Assembly: GCA_038257535.1 (NCBI GenBank)
Contig: JBBSJE010000001.1
Span: forward strand, 54,693-118,692
DNA from: JAGTJU01 sp038257535
GTDB taxonomy: Bacteria; Myxococcota_A; Polyangia; Fen-1088
Reading direction: 5' to 3'
DNA length: 64,000 bases
The first letter of the stretch is position 1. Each line of letters opens with the position of its first letter. A model generated the notes under the pieces. The model searched no databases and was not told where the DNA came from. It saw only the letters and a list, made by a program, of their open reading frames with translations. Of this stretch, positions 26,354 to 34,452 are shown piece after piece. Both the position numbers and the translations under genes were made by a program.

Positions 26354-27589
26354 ATGTCGCGGAAAGTGGTCATCACCGGAATCGGGCTGATTACGCCCGT
26401 GGGAATCGGCACCGAGGAAACTTGGCAAGGCCTGCTGGCGGGGCGTTCGGGCATTGGGCCCATCACCAAGTTCGACACCACGAACTACGCCACACGGATC
26501 GCCGGCGAAGTGCAAAACTTCGACCCCACCCGGTGGATCGCCTCGCGCGAAGCCAAATCGATGGACATCTTCATCCAGTTCGCCATCGGCGCGGCTGCGA
26601 TGGCGATGGAAGACTCTGGTTTGAAGATTGAAGGCGAATTTGCCGAGCGGGTGGGCGTTTTTGTAGGTGCAGGCCTAGGCGGCATCACCACCATCGAGCG
26701 CACCTACGACGCCATTCATGCGAAGGGCCCACGCCACGGCGTATCCCCTTTCTTTGTGCCCGGCATCATCATCAATTTGGCTCCTGGGCAGATTTCGATC
26801 CGCCATGGCGCCAAGGGTCCCAACTATAGCCACGTGTCTGCATGTTCGACCGGCGCCCACGCGATTGGCGATGCGATGCGGTTGATTCAGCACGGGTACG
26901 CTGACGCCATGATCTGTGGCGGCACAGAATCAACAATCACCCCGCTGGGTGTGGGTGGCTTCAACGCCGCGCGGGCCTTGTCCACGCGCAACGACGATCC
27001 TCAGGGGGCCTCGCGGCCGTTCGACAAAGATCGTGACGGTTTCGTGATGGCTGAAGGCGCGGGGGTTTTGGTGCTGGAAGAGGAAGAGCACGCCAAGGCC
27101 AGGGGCGCCAAGATCTACGCCCGGATGTTGGGCTACGCGGCGAACTCAGACGCGCATCACATCACCGCGCCTGCGCCCGAATCTGAAGGCGCCCAACGGT
27201 GCATGCGACTGGCGCTCAAAGACGCCGGGTTGGCTCCTGAGCAGATCGATTACATCAACGCCCACGGCACCTCCACCAAGATGAACGACACCAACGAGTC
27301 GTTGGCGATCAAGAAGGTGTTTGGGGATCACGCCCGCAAGGTGATGGTCAGCTCCACCAAATCGATGACTGGGCATATGTTGGGCGCCGCCGGCGGGGTG
27401 GAAACCGCCGTTTGTGCGCTCACTGTGGCCCGCGGCGTCGTGCCGCCAACCATCAATTACACAACCCCCGACCCCGATTGCGATCTTGACTACGTGCCCA
27501 ACACCGCGCGGGAAGTGCCAGTGAAGGTGGCGTTGTCGAACAGCTTCGGCTTTGGCGGCACCAACGCCTGCTTGATTCTTGGCCGCTGA
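26354..27589 (+). CDS. fabF: 3-oxoacyl-ACP synthase II
   Basis: 411 residues from ATG 26354. Beta-ketoacyl synthase triad: Cys in SACSTGAHAIGDA, His in NAHGTSTKMND, His in KSMTGHMLGAAGG; C-terminus NSFGFGGTNACLIL. Catalyses elongation by malonyl-ACP condensation. Separated from acpP by a terminator. With fabH missing from this cluster, either another locus starts chains or the cluster lost it. Confidence 0.96.
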   Translation: MSRKVVITGIGLITPVGIGTEETWQGLLAGRSGIGPITKFDTTNYATRIAGEVQNFDPTRWIASREAKSMDIFIQFAIGAAAMAMEDSGLKIEGEFAERVGVFVGAGLGGITTIERTYDAIHAKGPRHGVSPFFVPGIIINLAPGQISIRHGAKGPNYSHVSACSTGAHAIGDAMRLIQHGYADAMICGGTESTITPLGVGGFNAARALSTRNDDPQGASRPFDKDRDGFVMAEGAGVLVLEEEEHAKARGAKIYARMLGYAANSDAHHITAPAPESEGAQRCMRLALKDAGLAPEQIDYINAHGTSTKMNDTNESLAIKKVFGDHARKVMVSSTKSMTGHMLGAAGGVETAVCALTVARGVVPPTINYTTPDPDCDLDYVPNTAREVPVKVALSNSFGFGGTNACLILGR

Positions 27590-27612
27590 AAACGAAGCGT
27601 TCTCGAGTACCT

Positions 27613-27640
27613 GGCGCGCTGAGTCGTGGTGACGCGCGCC
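27613..27640. repeat. Inverted repeat downstream of fabF
   Basis: GGCGCGC (27613-27619) pairs perfectly with GCGCGCC (27634-27640) across a 14-base loop. There is no T run, so it is at most a weak or Rho-assisted terminator for fabF. Confidence 0.3.
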
Positions 27641-27669
27641 TCGCCTCACGCTCGGCACCTGACTTGCAA

Positions 27670-27686
27670 TTGTTCTTGACGAACAA
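27670..27686. promoter_or_regulatory. Perfect inverted repeat before lipoprotein gene
   Basis: TTGTTC-TTGAC-GAACAA is a perfect 6-base dyad 18 bases before the lipoprotein start at 27705. It may be an operator. I could not match it to a known regulator. Confidence 0.3.
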
Positions 27687-27704
27687 CTGTGAAGGGGTGC
27701 TGTG

Positions 27705-28253
27705 ATGAGGAACAACACGAATGTACTGAACCCAAAATCCAACCGCGCGTGGCAGGCGTGTATCCAAGCCAGCTTCGGTTTTGTAGGCATTGTTACCGTT
27801 GCGTCCTGCGCGGGCCAAACCGGCGCCGTGGCGCGTGGGCGGGAATGCCCGGTGGCACTGCGTGACGCTCAAGTTTTTGCCGAGCAACGGCCGCAGGACG
27901 TGTTGGTGCGTATCACCGCGCCGGCTGGGGGAAACCCTGAGGCCATCAGGGCCAACGCCGAGATGATCGCCGAGGCCTTGTCCCGCCATTCGTCACAGAC
28001 GGGTGCGTCTGAACAGGTGCGACCTTCACCAGGGCGCGAAGTGCGGGTCACCCATGTGCCCGACGGGGTTGAGTTGGCGTTTGCCAACACCGGGGTGCTG
28101 GGCATGGAGGTTATGCGACGGCGCATCGACGATCGGGTGCTGCGTTGGCAAAACGGAGACTGCCCAAGCCTCGATCACACTCTAGAGACGCAGCAAGTTA
28201 CGCGAGCACCGTCGGCGCCCCCCTCGGACGTTGTTTCGTTACGGAAACCCTAA
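27705..28253 (+). CDS. Unknown small lipoprotein
   Basis: 182 residues. GTG 27702 and ATG 27705 are adjacent, with AAGGGG 8 bases upstream. The N-terminal 20 residues are polar, then SFGFVGIVTVASC forms a lipobox. The mature protein of about 145 residues has two further Cys (REC and GDC) and an alpha/beta pattern with an NANTGV-like segment (FANTGVLGMEVM). No family recognised. It stands alone and is followed by a strong terminator. Confidence 0.65.
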   Translation: MRNNTNVLNPKSNRAWQACIQASFGFVGIVTVASCAGQTGAVARGRECPVALRDAQVFAEQRPQDVLVRITAPAGGNPEAIRANAEMIAEALSRHSSQTGASEQVRPSPGREVRVTHVPDGVELAFANTGVLGMEVMRRRIDDRVLRWQNGDCPSLDHTLETQQVTRAPSAPPSDVVSLRKP

Positions 28254-28284
28254 GCTGCGCCTGAGACACCGTTCCTACAAGCTA

Positions 28285-28310
28285 ACCCGCGCCGTTTGGT
28301 GCGGGTTTTT
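28285..28310 (+). terminator. Rho-independent terminator after the lipoprotein gene
   Basis: Nine-pair stem ACCCGCGCC/GGTGCGGGT with a GTTT loop, followed by TTTTT. It separates the lipoprotein gene from the OmpA-like gene, which therefore needs its own promoter in 28311-28424. Confidence 0.8.
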
Positions 28311-28424
28311 GCTTTGGCACACGCATGCGCGCCTGCTCGTCCTCAAGTAACGCGCGGCCACGTCGATGAACGCACTGCGCGCTTACCGGCGCCGCGTTTT
28401 TATGGGACCTTCGGGAGGCTTTGC

Positions 28425-30179
28425 TTGGGAACGTTTTTCCGACCGCTACGCGCGGCCGTAACGGTGTTTGTGATGGTGGGGGTGTTGGGGCCCCAGCTTG
28501 CCCTTGCTGAAGGCGCGTCGATCGGCAGATACACGCCGCCACTACCAGGCAGCGCCGCCTTTTGGGTGGACGACCCTCAGTATCACCCGTCGTTCGGCCT
28601 GGGCGCCGCTTTGACCCTGGACTATGCGCACGATCCGCTGGTGGTGGGGTTCAGCGACGGCAGCGGGTTTCAGGAAAGCCGCTCGCTGATTGAGCATCAG
28701 CTTTTTGGGCATTTGCAGATCGCGGCTTCGTTTTCCAAACGCGTCGCTTTGGGTTTGTCGTTGCCCGTGGGGTTGTGGGAAGGCGGCGAAGCGGGTTTTG
28801 CGGTGGCGCCCAGCGATGGCGTTGGTCTGGGGGATATGCGCGCCTTTGGTTTGTTGAGGTTGGTGGGCGATGGCCGTAAGGACGCCTTCAGTTCGCACCT
28901 TGGTCTCAGCGCTTGGCTGCCCACCGCTAGCGAAGCGCACAACGGCGATCAATCTGTGCGGGTTCAAGCGCGCTTGCTACTTTCTGGTCGCGTTGATTGG
29001 CTGCGGTGGGGCGCCTCTGGCGGGTTTATGTATCGTGAAAAATCCACCTTAGGCAACTTGCCCGCATCACCCGGCAACACCGTGGGCTCTGAGATCGATT
29101 TGGCGGCGCGAGTGGGTTGGGCCACGCCCAACGATAGCTTTACGGTGGCGCCCGAAATCATCTTGGCGTCGTCGGTGCCCGACGGTCGGTATTTGCAGCG
29201 TTCGTACACCCATTTGGAAACCACGTTGGGTGCCCACGTGCGGGTGGCGGATGACTGGTTGCTTAGCGCCGGTCCTGGCTTGGGCTTTCTGAAGCAACCC
29301 GGAACTCCCGATTTTCGCATGCTGGTGCGCGTGGCGTGGGCGCCCCGGGAGGCTCCTCCGCCTCGGGTTAAGGCGTTTGAGGAAGCGGCACCACCGCCGC
29401 CCCCACCTGATGGCGATGAGGACGGCATTGTCGATGCGGATGACGCATGCCCAGCTGTCGCAGGTGTGGCCTCGTCTGATCCCGAACAACATGGCTGCCC
29501 CGCCGATGGAGACAAAGACGGCGTGGTTGACTCAGCCGACACTTGCCCCACGGAACATCATGGCGAACATCCCGATCCCACACGCACCGGATGTCCGGCC
29601 ATCGACACTGACAGTGACGGCGTTTGGGACCACATGGATGTGTGCGTGAACGAGCCGGTTGGTCCACTGCCTGATCCTTCGCGCAAGGGCTGCCCGCTAC
29701 CTGATCGTGATGGCGACACGGTGGGCGATGCCGAAGACGCTTGCCCTGACAAAGCGGGGGCGCCTCACCCAGATCCCAAGAAGCACGGCTGCCCGGGTTT
29801 GGTGGAGGTTCGCGAAGGAAAGTTGGTGATCTTAAAGCCCGTGTTCTTCGCCACCAACAAAGACAAAGTTTTGGCCAAAAGCTTCCCCGTACTCACGGCC
29901 GTGGCCGACGCGCTGCTTGCGCAGCCGCAAGTGCGCAAGGTTTTGATCGAAGGACACACCGATGACCGCGGCAATGTGCAAAAGAACACAGTGTTGTCGC
30001 AAAAACGCGCCCAGAGCGTGATGAACTTTCTGTTGGAACGCGGGGTCGACGCCTCACGTTTGACCGCTGAAGGGTTCGGGCCTTCGCAGCCCCTCGAAAC
30101 CAACAAAACCTCCAAGGGTCGGGCGGCCAACCGTCGCGTGGAGTTTAGAATTCTTGAACGCAACGAGGTGACGCCATGA
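28425..30179 (+). CDS. OmpA-family outer membrane protein with thrombospondin type 3 repeats
   Basis: 584 residues from TTG 28425, preceded by GGGAGG 6 bases upstream; upstream in-frame starts run into the terminator. Signal peptide MGTFFRPLRAAVTVFVMV with cleavage after ALA. Residues 25-300 look like a beta barrel. A Pro-rich hinge leads to four Asp-rich calcium-type repeats, each with DGDxDGxxDxxDxCP and GCP (about residues 325-450). The C-terminal 120 residues are an OmpA peptidoglycan-binding domain (VLIEGHTDDRG, RAQSVMNFLL, AANRRVEFRI). It anchors the outer membrane to the wall. Its stop overlaps the ATG of the giant MYXO-CTERM gene. Confidence 0.9.
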   Translation: MGTFFRPLRAAVTVFVMVGVLGPQLALAEGASIGRYTPPLPGSAAFWVDDPQYHPSFGLGAALTLDYAHDPLVVGFSDGSGFQESRSLIEHQLFGHLQIAASFSKRVALGLSLPVGLWEGGEAGFAVAPSDGVGLGDMRAFGLLRLVGDGRKDAFSSHLGLSAWLPTASEAHNGDQSVRVQARLLLSGRVDWLRWGASGGFMYREKSTLGNLPASPGNTVGSEIDLAARVGWATPNDSFTVAPEIILASSVPDGRYLQRSYTHLETTLGAHVRVADDWLLSAGPGLGFLKQPGTPDFRMLVRVAWAPREAPPPRVKAFEEAAPPPPPPDGDEDGIVDADDACPAVAGVASSDPEQHGCPADGDKDGVVDSADTCPTEHHGEHPDPTRTGCPAIDTDSDGVWDHMDVCVNEPVGPLPDPSRKGCPLPDRDGDTVGDAEDACPDKAGAPHPDPKKHGCPGLVEVREGKLVILKPVFFATNKDKVLAKSFPVLTAVADALLAQPQVRKVLIEGHTDDRGNVQKNTVLSQKRAQSVMNFLLERGVDASRLTAEGFGPSQPLETNKTSKGRAANRRVEFRILERNEVTP

Positions 30180-33100
30180 GGAAGACAATGAAGCGTGCGA
30201 GCGGCATCGGTTGTGTAAGCGGTCTGCTTGTCAGCTTGGCTATTTGGGCAATGGGTGCACCCGCTCAGGCACAAACTTGGCCACAGCCGTCGCAATGGAT
30301 TCCGTTGCAGAAATCAGGCTTGGCGATAGGCGATGTGCGGGGCGATGCGACGGGCGGGCAGGGCGAACGAGACTTGGTGGGCGATGACGCCAATCCCGTG
30401 TCTTCCATCTATCAAGACGCCACACATTTCTTCTTTCGTTTGCGCCTAGACGGCACCCCGCTGCAAAACGACCAATACCAGTCTTTTGGTTGGGGTTGTG
30501 CCATAGACACCGATGGCGATTTTTCAAGTTTCGAGTTCCTAGGGCTTGTTGATGGCATCGCGAATCCCGATGTCGTTCAATACCGCTGGAATCAAACCAA
30601 AAGTGGCACCGGTGATTTGAAGGACGTCACTGAAGTCTTGGTGCGGGAATGGAGCGCGGCCACACACGCGCGCACCAGCTTGGCAGACACCACCTTTGGC
30701 GGAGATCCAGATTACTTCCTGGACTGGGCCATACCACTGGCCACCATGCGAATGCCCCCGCCAGCCTCCGGCGCTCCGGCCGTTTCTGAAGGCGCCATCT
30801 TGCGCTTCGCTTGCGGAACCTCCAACAACGCGCGTGAGATCTCAGCCGATCCATCTGGCGCCAACGGTGCAGGGGTGTTTGAGGACGTTGTGGGTGATCC
30901 GGTGGTGTGTGGCGCGTCCGGATGCACCTCTTGTACTGTGGCTTCGGCCTGTGGAAGCTCGTGCATGGCTTGTGCGGGGGGCACGCCGGCGTGCAAGGCC
31001 ACAAGCGGAACCTGCGTGCGTTGCATGGGCGCTAGCGACTGCCCAAGCGGCGCATCGTGCAGCAACGATCAATGCGTAGTGGCAGCGCCCACGGTGACAA
31101 GCCCCAGCAACGGCTCGCAAACGAACAACGCTAGCCCCACGATCACAGGAACGACCATGCCCAATGCCCTGGTCTCCGTTCGGATTGATGGCAGCGAAGC
31201 GGGGACGGCTGTTTCAGATGCAAATGGCAACTGGCAATTTTCCGTGCCCATGGCCCTGGCGCTGGGAAGCCACACGGTAAGCGCATCGGCCACCTTGGGC
31301 GCAGGCGTTCTGGCTGTGAGCAGCGCGCCGAGTTCGCAGAATACCTTCAACGTCATCTCGGGTTGTCTTTCCAGCGCCGATTGCGCCGGCAGCACCCCTT
31401 TTTGCAACACCAGCACCCAATCCTGCGTGCGTTGCCTCAACAATGACAACTGTCCTTCGGGTTCAGCATGCAGCGGCGATCAAACCTGCGTGCTACCGGC
31501 GCCCGTCGTGACCGCCCCAAGCAATGGCAGCACGCTTAACAACGCCACGCCCACGGTTTCAGGCACGGCCGTAGCCAATGCCACCGTGAACATCTTTGTG
31601 GATGGCGCCTCGGTTGGCAGCGTGGGTTCCACGGGCGCTGGGGCGTTTTCGTACACCCTGCCCCTGGCGCTGACGCCAGGTGTGCACAGCATTGTGGCCA
31701 CAGCACAAGTGGGGGCGGGGCTACTCGCAATCACCAGCGCCCAAAGCGCCGCCGTTTCGTTCACTTTGATATCGGGATGTTTGAACAACGCCGATTGTTC
31801 TGGCAGTACGCCTGTGTGCCGCGTGGGGGATCATGTCTGCGTTCGCTGTGTGTCTGCAAATGATTGTCCTTCGGCGATTACATGCCAAAACAACGCCTGC
31901 GCTTTAACGCCTCCCGCAATCACCTCCCCTACGAACGCACAAATGCTCAACGACGCCACGCCGACGGTTTCGGGAACGGGTTTCGTGGGCGCCACTCTCA
32001 CGATTTGGATCGATGGGGTTGCTGCCGGCAGCACAACGATAAGCGCTGAAGGGTCCTGGTCGATCGTTGTTGCCTCTGCCCTCGCAACAGGCCCGCATCA
32101 AGTGGTGGCTGTGGCGCAGGTGGGGCAAGGCGCGCAGGAAGTCTCCGCGTCCTCACAAACAGTCGCCTTCACCTTGGTTCAAGGCTGCGTTAGCAATGCT
32201 GATTGTGATAGCGCCTCGCCCATCTGCGAAGCTGGGTCCAACACGTGCATACAATGCTTGAGCTCCACTGATTGTTCTGGCGCTCTGCCCGAGTGTGAGG
32301 TGATGGACAAACAGTGTGTGCGTTGCAACGTTGATTCGGATTGCCCGCTTGGCGCCCGCTGCGTGGATGACGCCTGCGAAGTTCCCGTTCCAACCATCAA
32401 TAGCCCCGCCCAAGGCTTAAGCACCCGCGACCGTCGCCCCGAGGTAGTGGGCGTGTCTGTTCCAGGCGCCTTGGTTACCCTCTACGCCGACGGTGTGGCG
32501 GTGGCCACGGTGATTGCCGATGGCGCGGGCGGTTTTGTGCTAGAGCCCATGACAGATCTCGCGTTGGGCCTTCGCAGTTTGCAGGCCACAGCCACAGTGG
32601 GAACGGGCGTTTTGGCCGTGACCAGCGACCGCACGTCGGAACGCAACATCACGATTGTGCAGGGATGCCTGCTTGATGCCCACTGCGACGGGGCCACCCC
32701 AACGTGCAACATTACCACAAACGTTTGCGTGCGATGTGTGAACAACGACGATTGCCCCAGCGGTGCCATCTGCCAAGCGTCAACTTGCGGTCTGGCTGCG
32801 CCTGTGGCTGGATTGCCGGCTCAAGGCAGCAGCACAAACAACGCAACACCAACATTTACAGGCTTTGCAACGCCGGGCGCGTTTGTGACGGTGCGAGTGG
32901 ACGGAAATGTCGTGGGCAACGCTGTGGTGGACGCCAACGGCAGCTGGCAGTTGATTGCGCCGGTTGCGCTTGCGGTGGGCGCGCATCAGTACACCTTGCA
33001 GGCCACCGTGGGTTCAGGCGCGTTGGCTGTGCAGAGTGAGACCACCAGCTCCATCACGTTCAACATTGTTGGTGGATGCACGGTTGATGGCGATTGTCCG

Positions 33101-34336
33101 TCGGTTCGCTTTTGTGACGCCGCCAACGCTGGGATCTGCGTGCGCTGCCTAATGACCTCGCAATGCCCCGAGGGCGCAACTTGTACAAACGCGGCGTGTG
33201 TTCTGGCGGCCCCCGCCCTCACGCTACCCAGCGAAGGCACCACCACCAACGCCCGGCGCCCTGTGTTTACCGGCACCGCGGTGCCCGGAGCTGTGGTGAA
33301 TGTGAATGTGGATGGGTTGGTTGTGTTGGTGGCAACGGCTGACTCTCAAGGCAATTGGCAGGTGGCGCCGGCTGCAGATCTGCCCTTGGGTGATCACAGC
33401 GCGGTGGTTACGGCGCAAGTGGGAACGGGCGCGGCCGCTGTCTCTTCCAATTCTGCGCCAGCGGTAAGCTTTGTCATCGTCGCAGGTTGCGTAACCAGCA
33501 TGGATTGCGCGGGCTCTACCCCCGTATGCACTCCAACTTCGGGTGCTTGCGTGCGCTGCTTGCAAACCTCGCAATGTCCAACGGGCGCCACATGCGTTAT
33601 GGACAGCTGCCGCTTGCCCGCACCCACCATCACTTCGCCGACGGCGGGCGGGGTGATTTCCGACGGCAACGTTGTGGTGAGCGGGCTTGCGGCGCCTGGC
33701 GCCACCGTGACCATCATTATCGACAATCAGCCTGTGGGCAGCGTGGTGAGTGGTGGCCAAGGCATGTTTGCTTTTGCTTTGCCCATGGCCTTGGCACCGG
33801 GGGGCCACACCCTCGTGGTAACCGCGACCGCGGGCGAAGGCGCCGCCGCCGTGATGAGCGGCGCCAGCGCGCCCGTTCAGATCTTAGTTTCAGATACGGG
33901 TATGGACGCCGGAGTCGCCGACGGTGGTGTGGCGACTGACGCGGGCGGTTCCGACGCGCTGGCGACTGACGCAGCCGGCGAGCCATCGGCGGATGGGTCT
34001 ATGGGCATGCCGATGCCACCTGTGGTTCCTCCAGGCATGGTGTGCACCACCGACAGTGATTGCGGCACATTGCAAAGCGGCGTTTTGTGCGATGGGCGAA
34101 CGGGGACCTGTGCACCCGGATGTCGGGCCCAAGGTGGCAATATGTGCCCGGTGGCTGTGGTGTGCACCTCTTTGGGCACTGAAGTTGGACAGTGCGACTA
34201 CGGCAAGCGTTACCGCATTGCGGGTGGCGGCTGTCAGGTGGGCGCCGGATCTCAGGGTGGGTGGGCAACGCTGGCACTCTGCGCTTTGGCGTGGGCATTT
34301 GCGCTGCGTCGACGCCGCCGGACGGCAGGTCGCTAA
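30176..34336 (+). CDS. Giant surface protein with seven Ig-like/Cys-rich units and MYXO-CTERM tail
   Basis: 1386 residues, ATG overlapping the OmpA gene stop. Signal peptide ends APAQAQ near residue 32. Residues 35-240 form a beta-sandwich-like head (YQDATHFFFRLRLDGTPL). Then seven Ig-like modules of about 90 residues, each beginning near APxxTSPSNGSxxNNAxPT and containing a V-x-V-x-x-DG strand and AxVGxGxLAVxS, alternate with Cys-rich modules of about 40 residues with CVRC and NDDCPSGAxC. The fourth Cys module is doubled. An Asp/Gly/Ala/Pro linker leads to the MYXO-CTERM tail: GGGCQVG, a hydrophobic stretch, RRRRR. Predicted to be sorted to the surface by myxosortase processing; an adhesin function is inferred. 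Confidence 0.9.
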   Translation: MRKTMKRASGIGCVSGLLVSLAIWAMGAPAQAQTWPQPSQWIPLQKSGLAIGDVRGDATGGQGERDLVGDDANPVSSIYQDATHFFFRLRLDGTPLQNDQYQSFGWGCAIDTDGDFSSFEFLGLVDGIANPDVVQYRWNQTKSGTGDLKDVTEVLVREWSAATHARTSLADTTFGGDPDYFLDWAIPLATMRMPPPASGAPAVSEGAILRFACGTSNNAREISADPSGANGAGVFEDVVGDPVVCGASGCTSCTVASACGSSCMACAGGTPACKATSGTCVRCMGASDCPSGASCSNDQCVVAAPTVTSPSNGSQTNNASPTITGTTMPNALVSVRIDGSEAGTAVSDANGNWQFSVPMALALGSHTVSASATLGAGVLAVSSAPSSQNTFNVISGCLSSADCAGSTPFCNTSTQSCVRCLNNDNCPSGSACSGDQTCVLPAPVVTAPSNGSTLNNATPTVSGTAVANATVNIFVDGASVGSVGSTGAGAFSYTLPLALTPGVHSIVATAQVGAGLLAITSAQSAAVSFTLISGCLNNADCSGSTPVCRVGDHVCVRCVSANDCPSAITCQNNACALTPPAITSPTNAQMLNDATPTVSGTGFVGATLTIWIDGVAAGSTTISAEGSWSIVVASALATGPHQVVAVAQVGQGAQEVSASSQTVAFTLVQGCVSNADCDSASPICEAGSNTCIQCLSSTDCSGALPECEVMDKQCVRCNVDSDCPLGARCVDDACEVPVPTINSPAQGLSTRDRRPEVVGVSVPGALVTLYADGVAVATVIADGAGGFVLEPMTDLALGLRSLQATATVGTGVLAVTSDRTSERNITIVQGCLLDAHCDGATPTCNITTNVCVRCVNNDDCPSGAICQASTCGLAAPVAGLPAQGSSTNNATPTFTGFATPGAFVTVRVDGNVVGNAVVDANGSWQLIAPVALAVGAHQYTLQATVGSGALAVQSETTSSITFNIVGGCTVDGDCPSVRFCDAANAGICVRCLMTSQCPEGATCTNAACVLAAPALTLPSEGTTTNARRPVFTGTAVPGAVVNVNVDGLVVLVATADSQGNWQVAPAADLPLGDHSAVVTAQVGTGAAAVSSNSAPAVSFVIVAGCVTSMDCAGSTPVCTPTSGACVRCLQTSQCPTGATCVMDSCRLPAPTITSPTAGGVISDGNVVVSGLAAPGATVTIIIDNQPVGSVVSGGQGMFAFALPMALAPGGHTLVVTATAGEGAAAVMSGASAPVQILVSDTGMDAGVADGGVATDAGGSDALATDAAGEPSADGSMGMPMPPVVPPGMVCTTDSDCGTLQSGVLCDGRTGTCAPGCRAQGGNMCPVAVVCTSLGTEVGQCDYGKRYRIAGGGCQVGAGSQGGWATLALCALAWAFALRRRRRTAGR

Positions 34337-34452
34337 CGCCTACATGGCGCGGAGCTGCGATTGGGCACCGCGCCAATGTGTCCCGTATTACGTTGTTTCA
34401 GATCGCTAAAGCTTCTGCCGAAGCCTTAAAGGCAGGAGTGCCCTTTTCCATC

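Noticed and set aside
31080..33900. Regular repeats that could suggest a CRISPR array or DNA tandem repeat
   Set aside because: The period of roughly 390-420 bases is coding: Ig/Cys modules diverged at DNA level, without short identical repeats.
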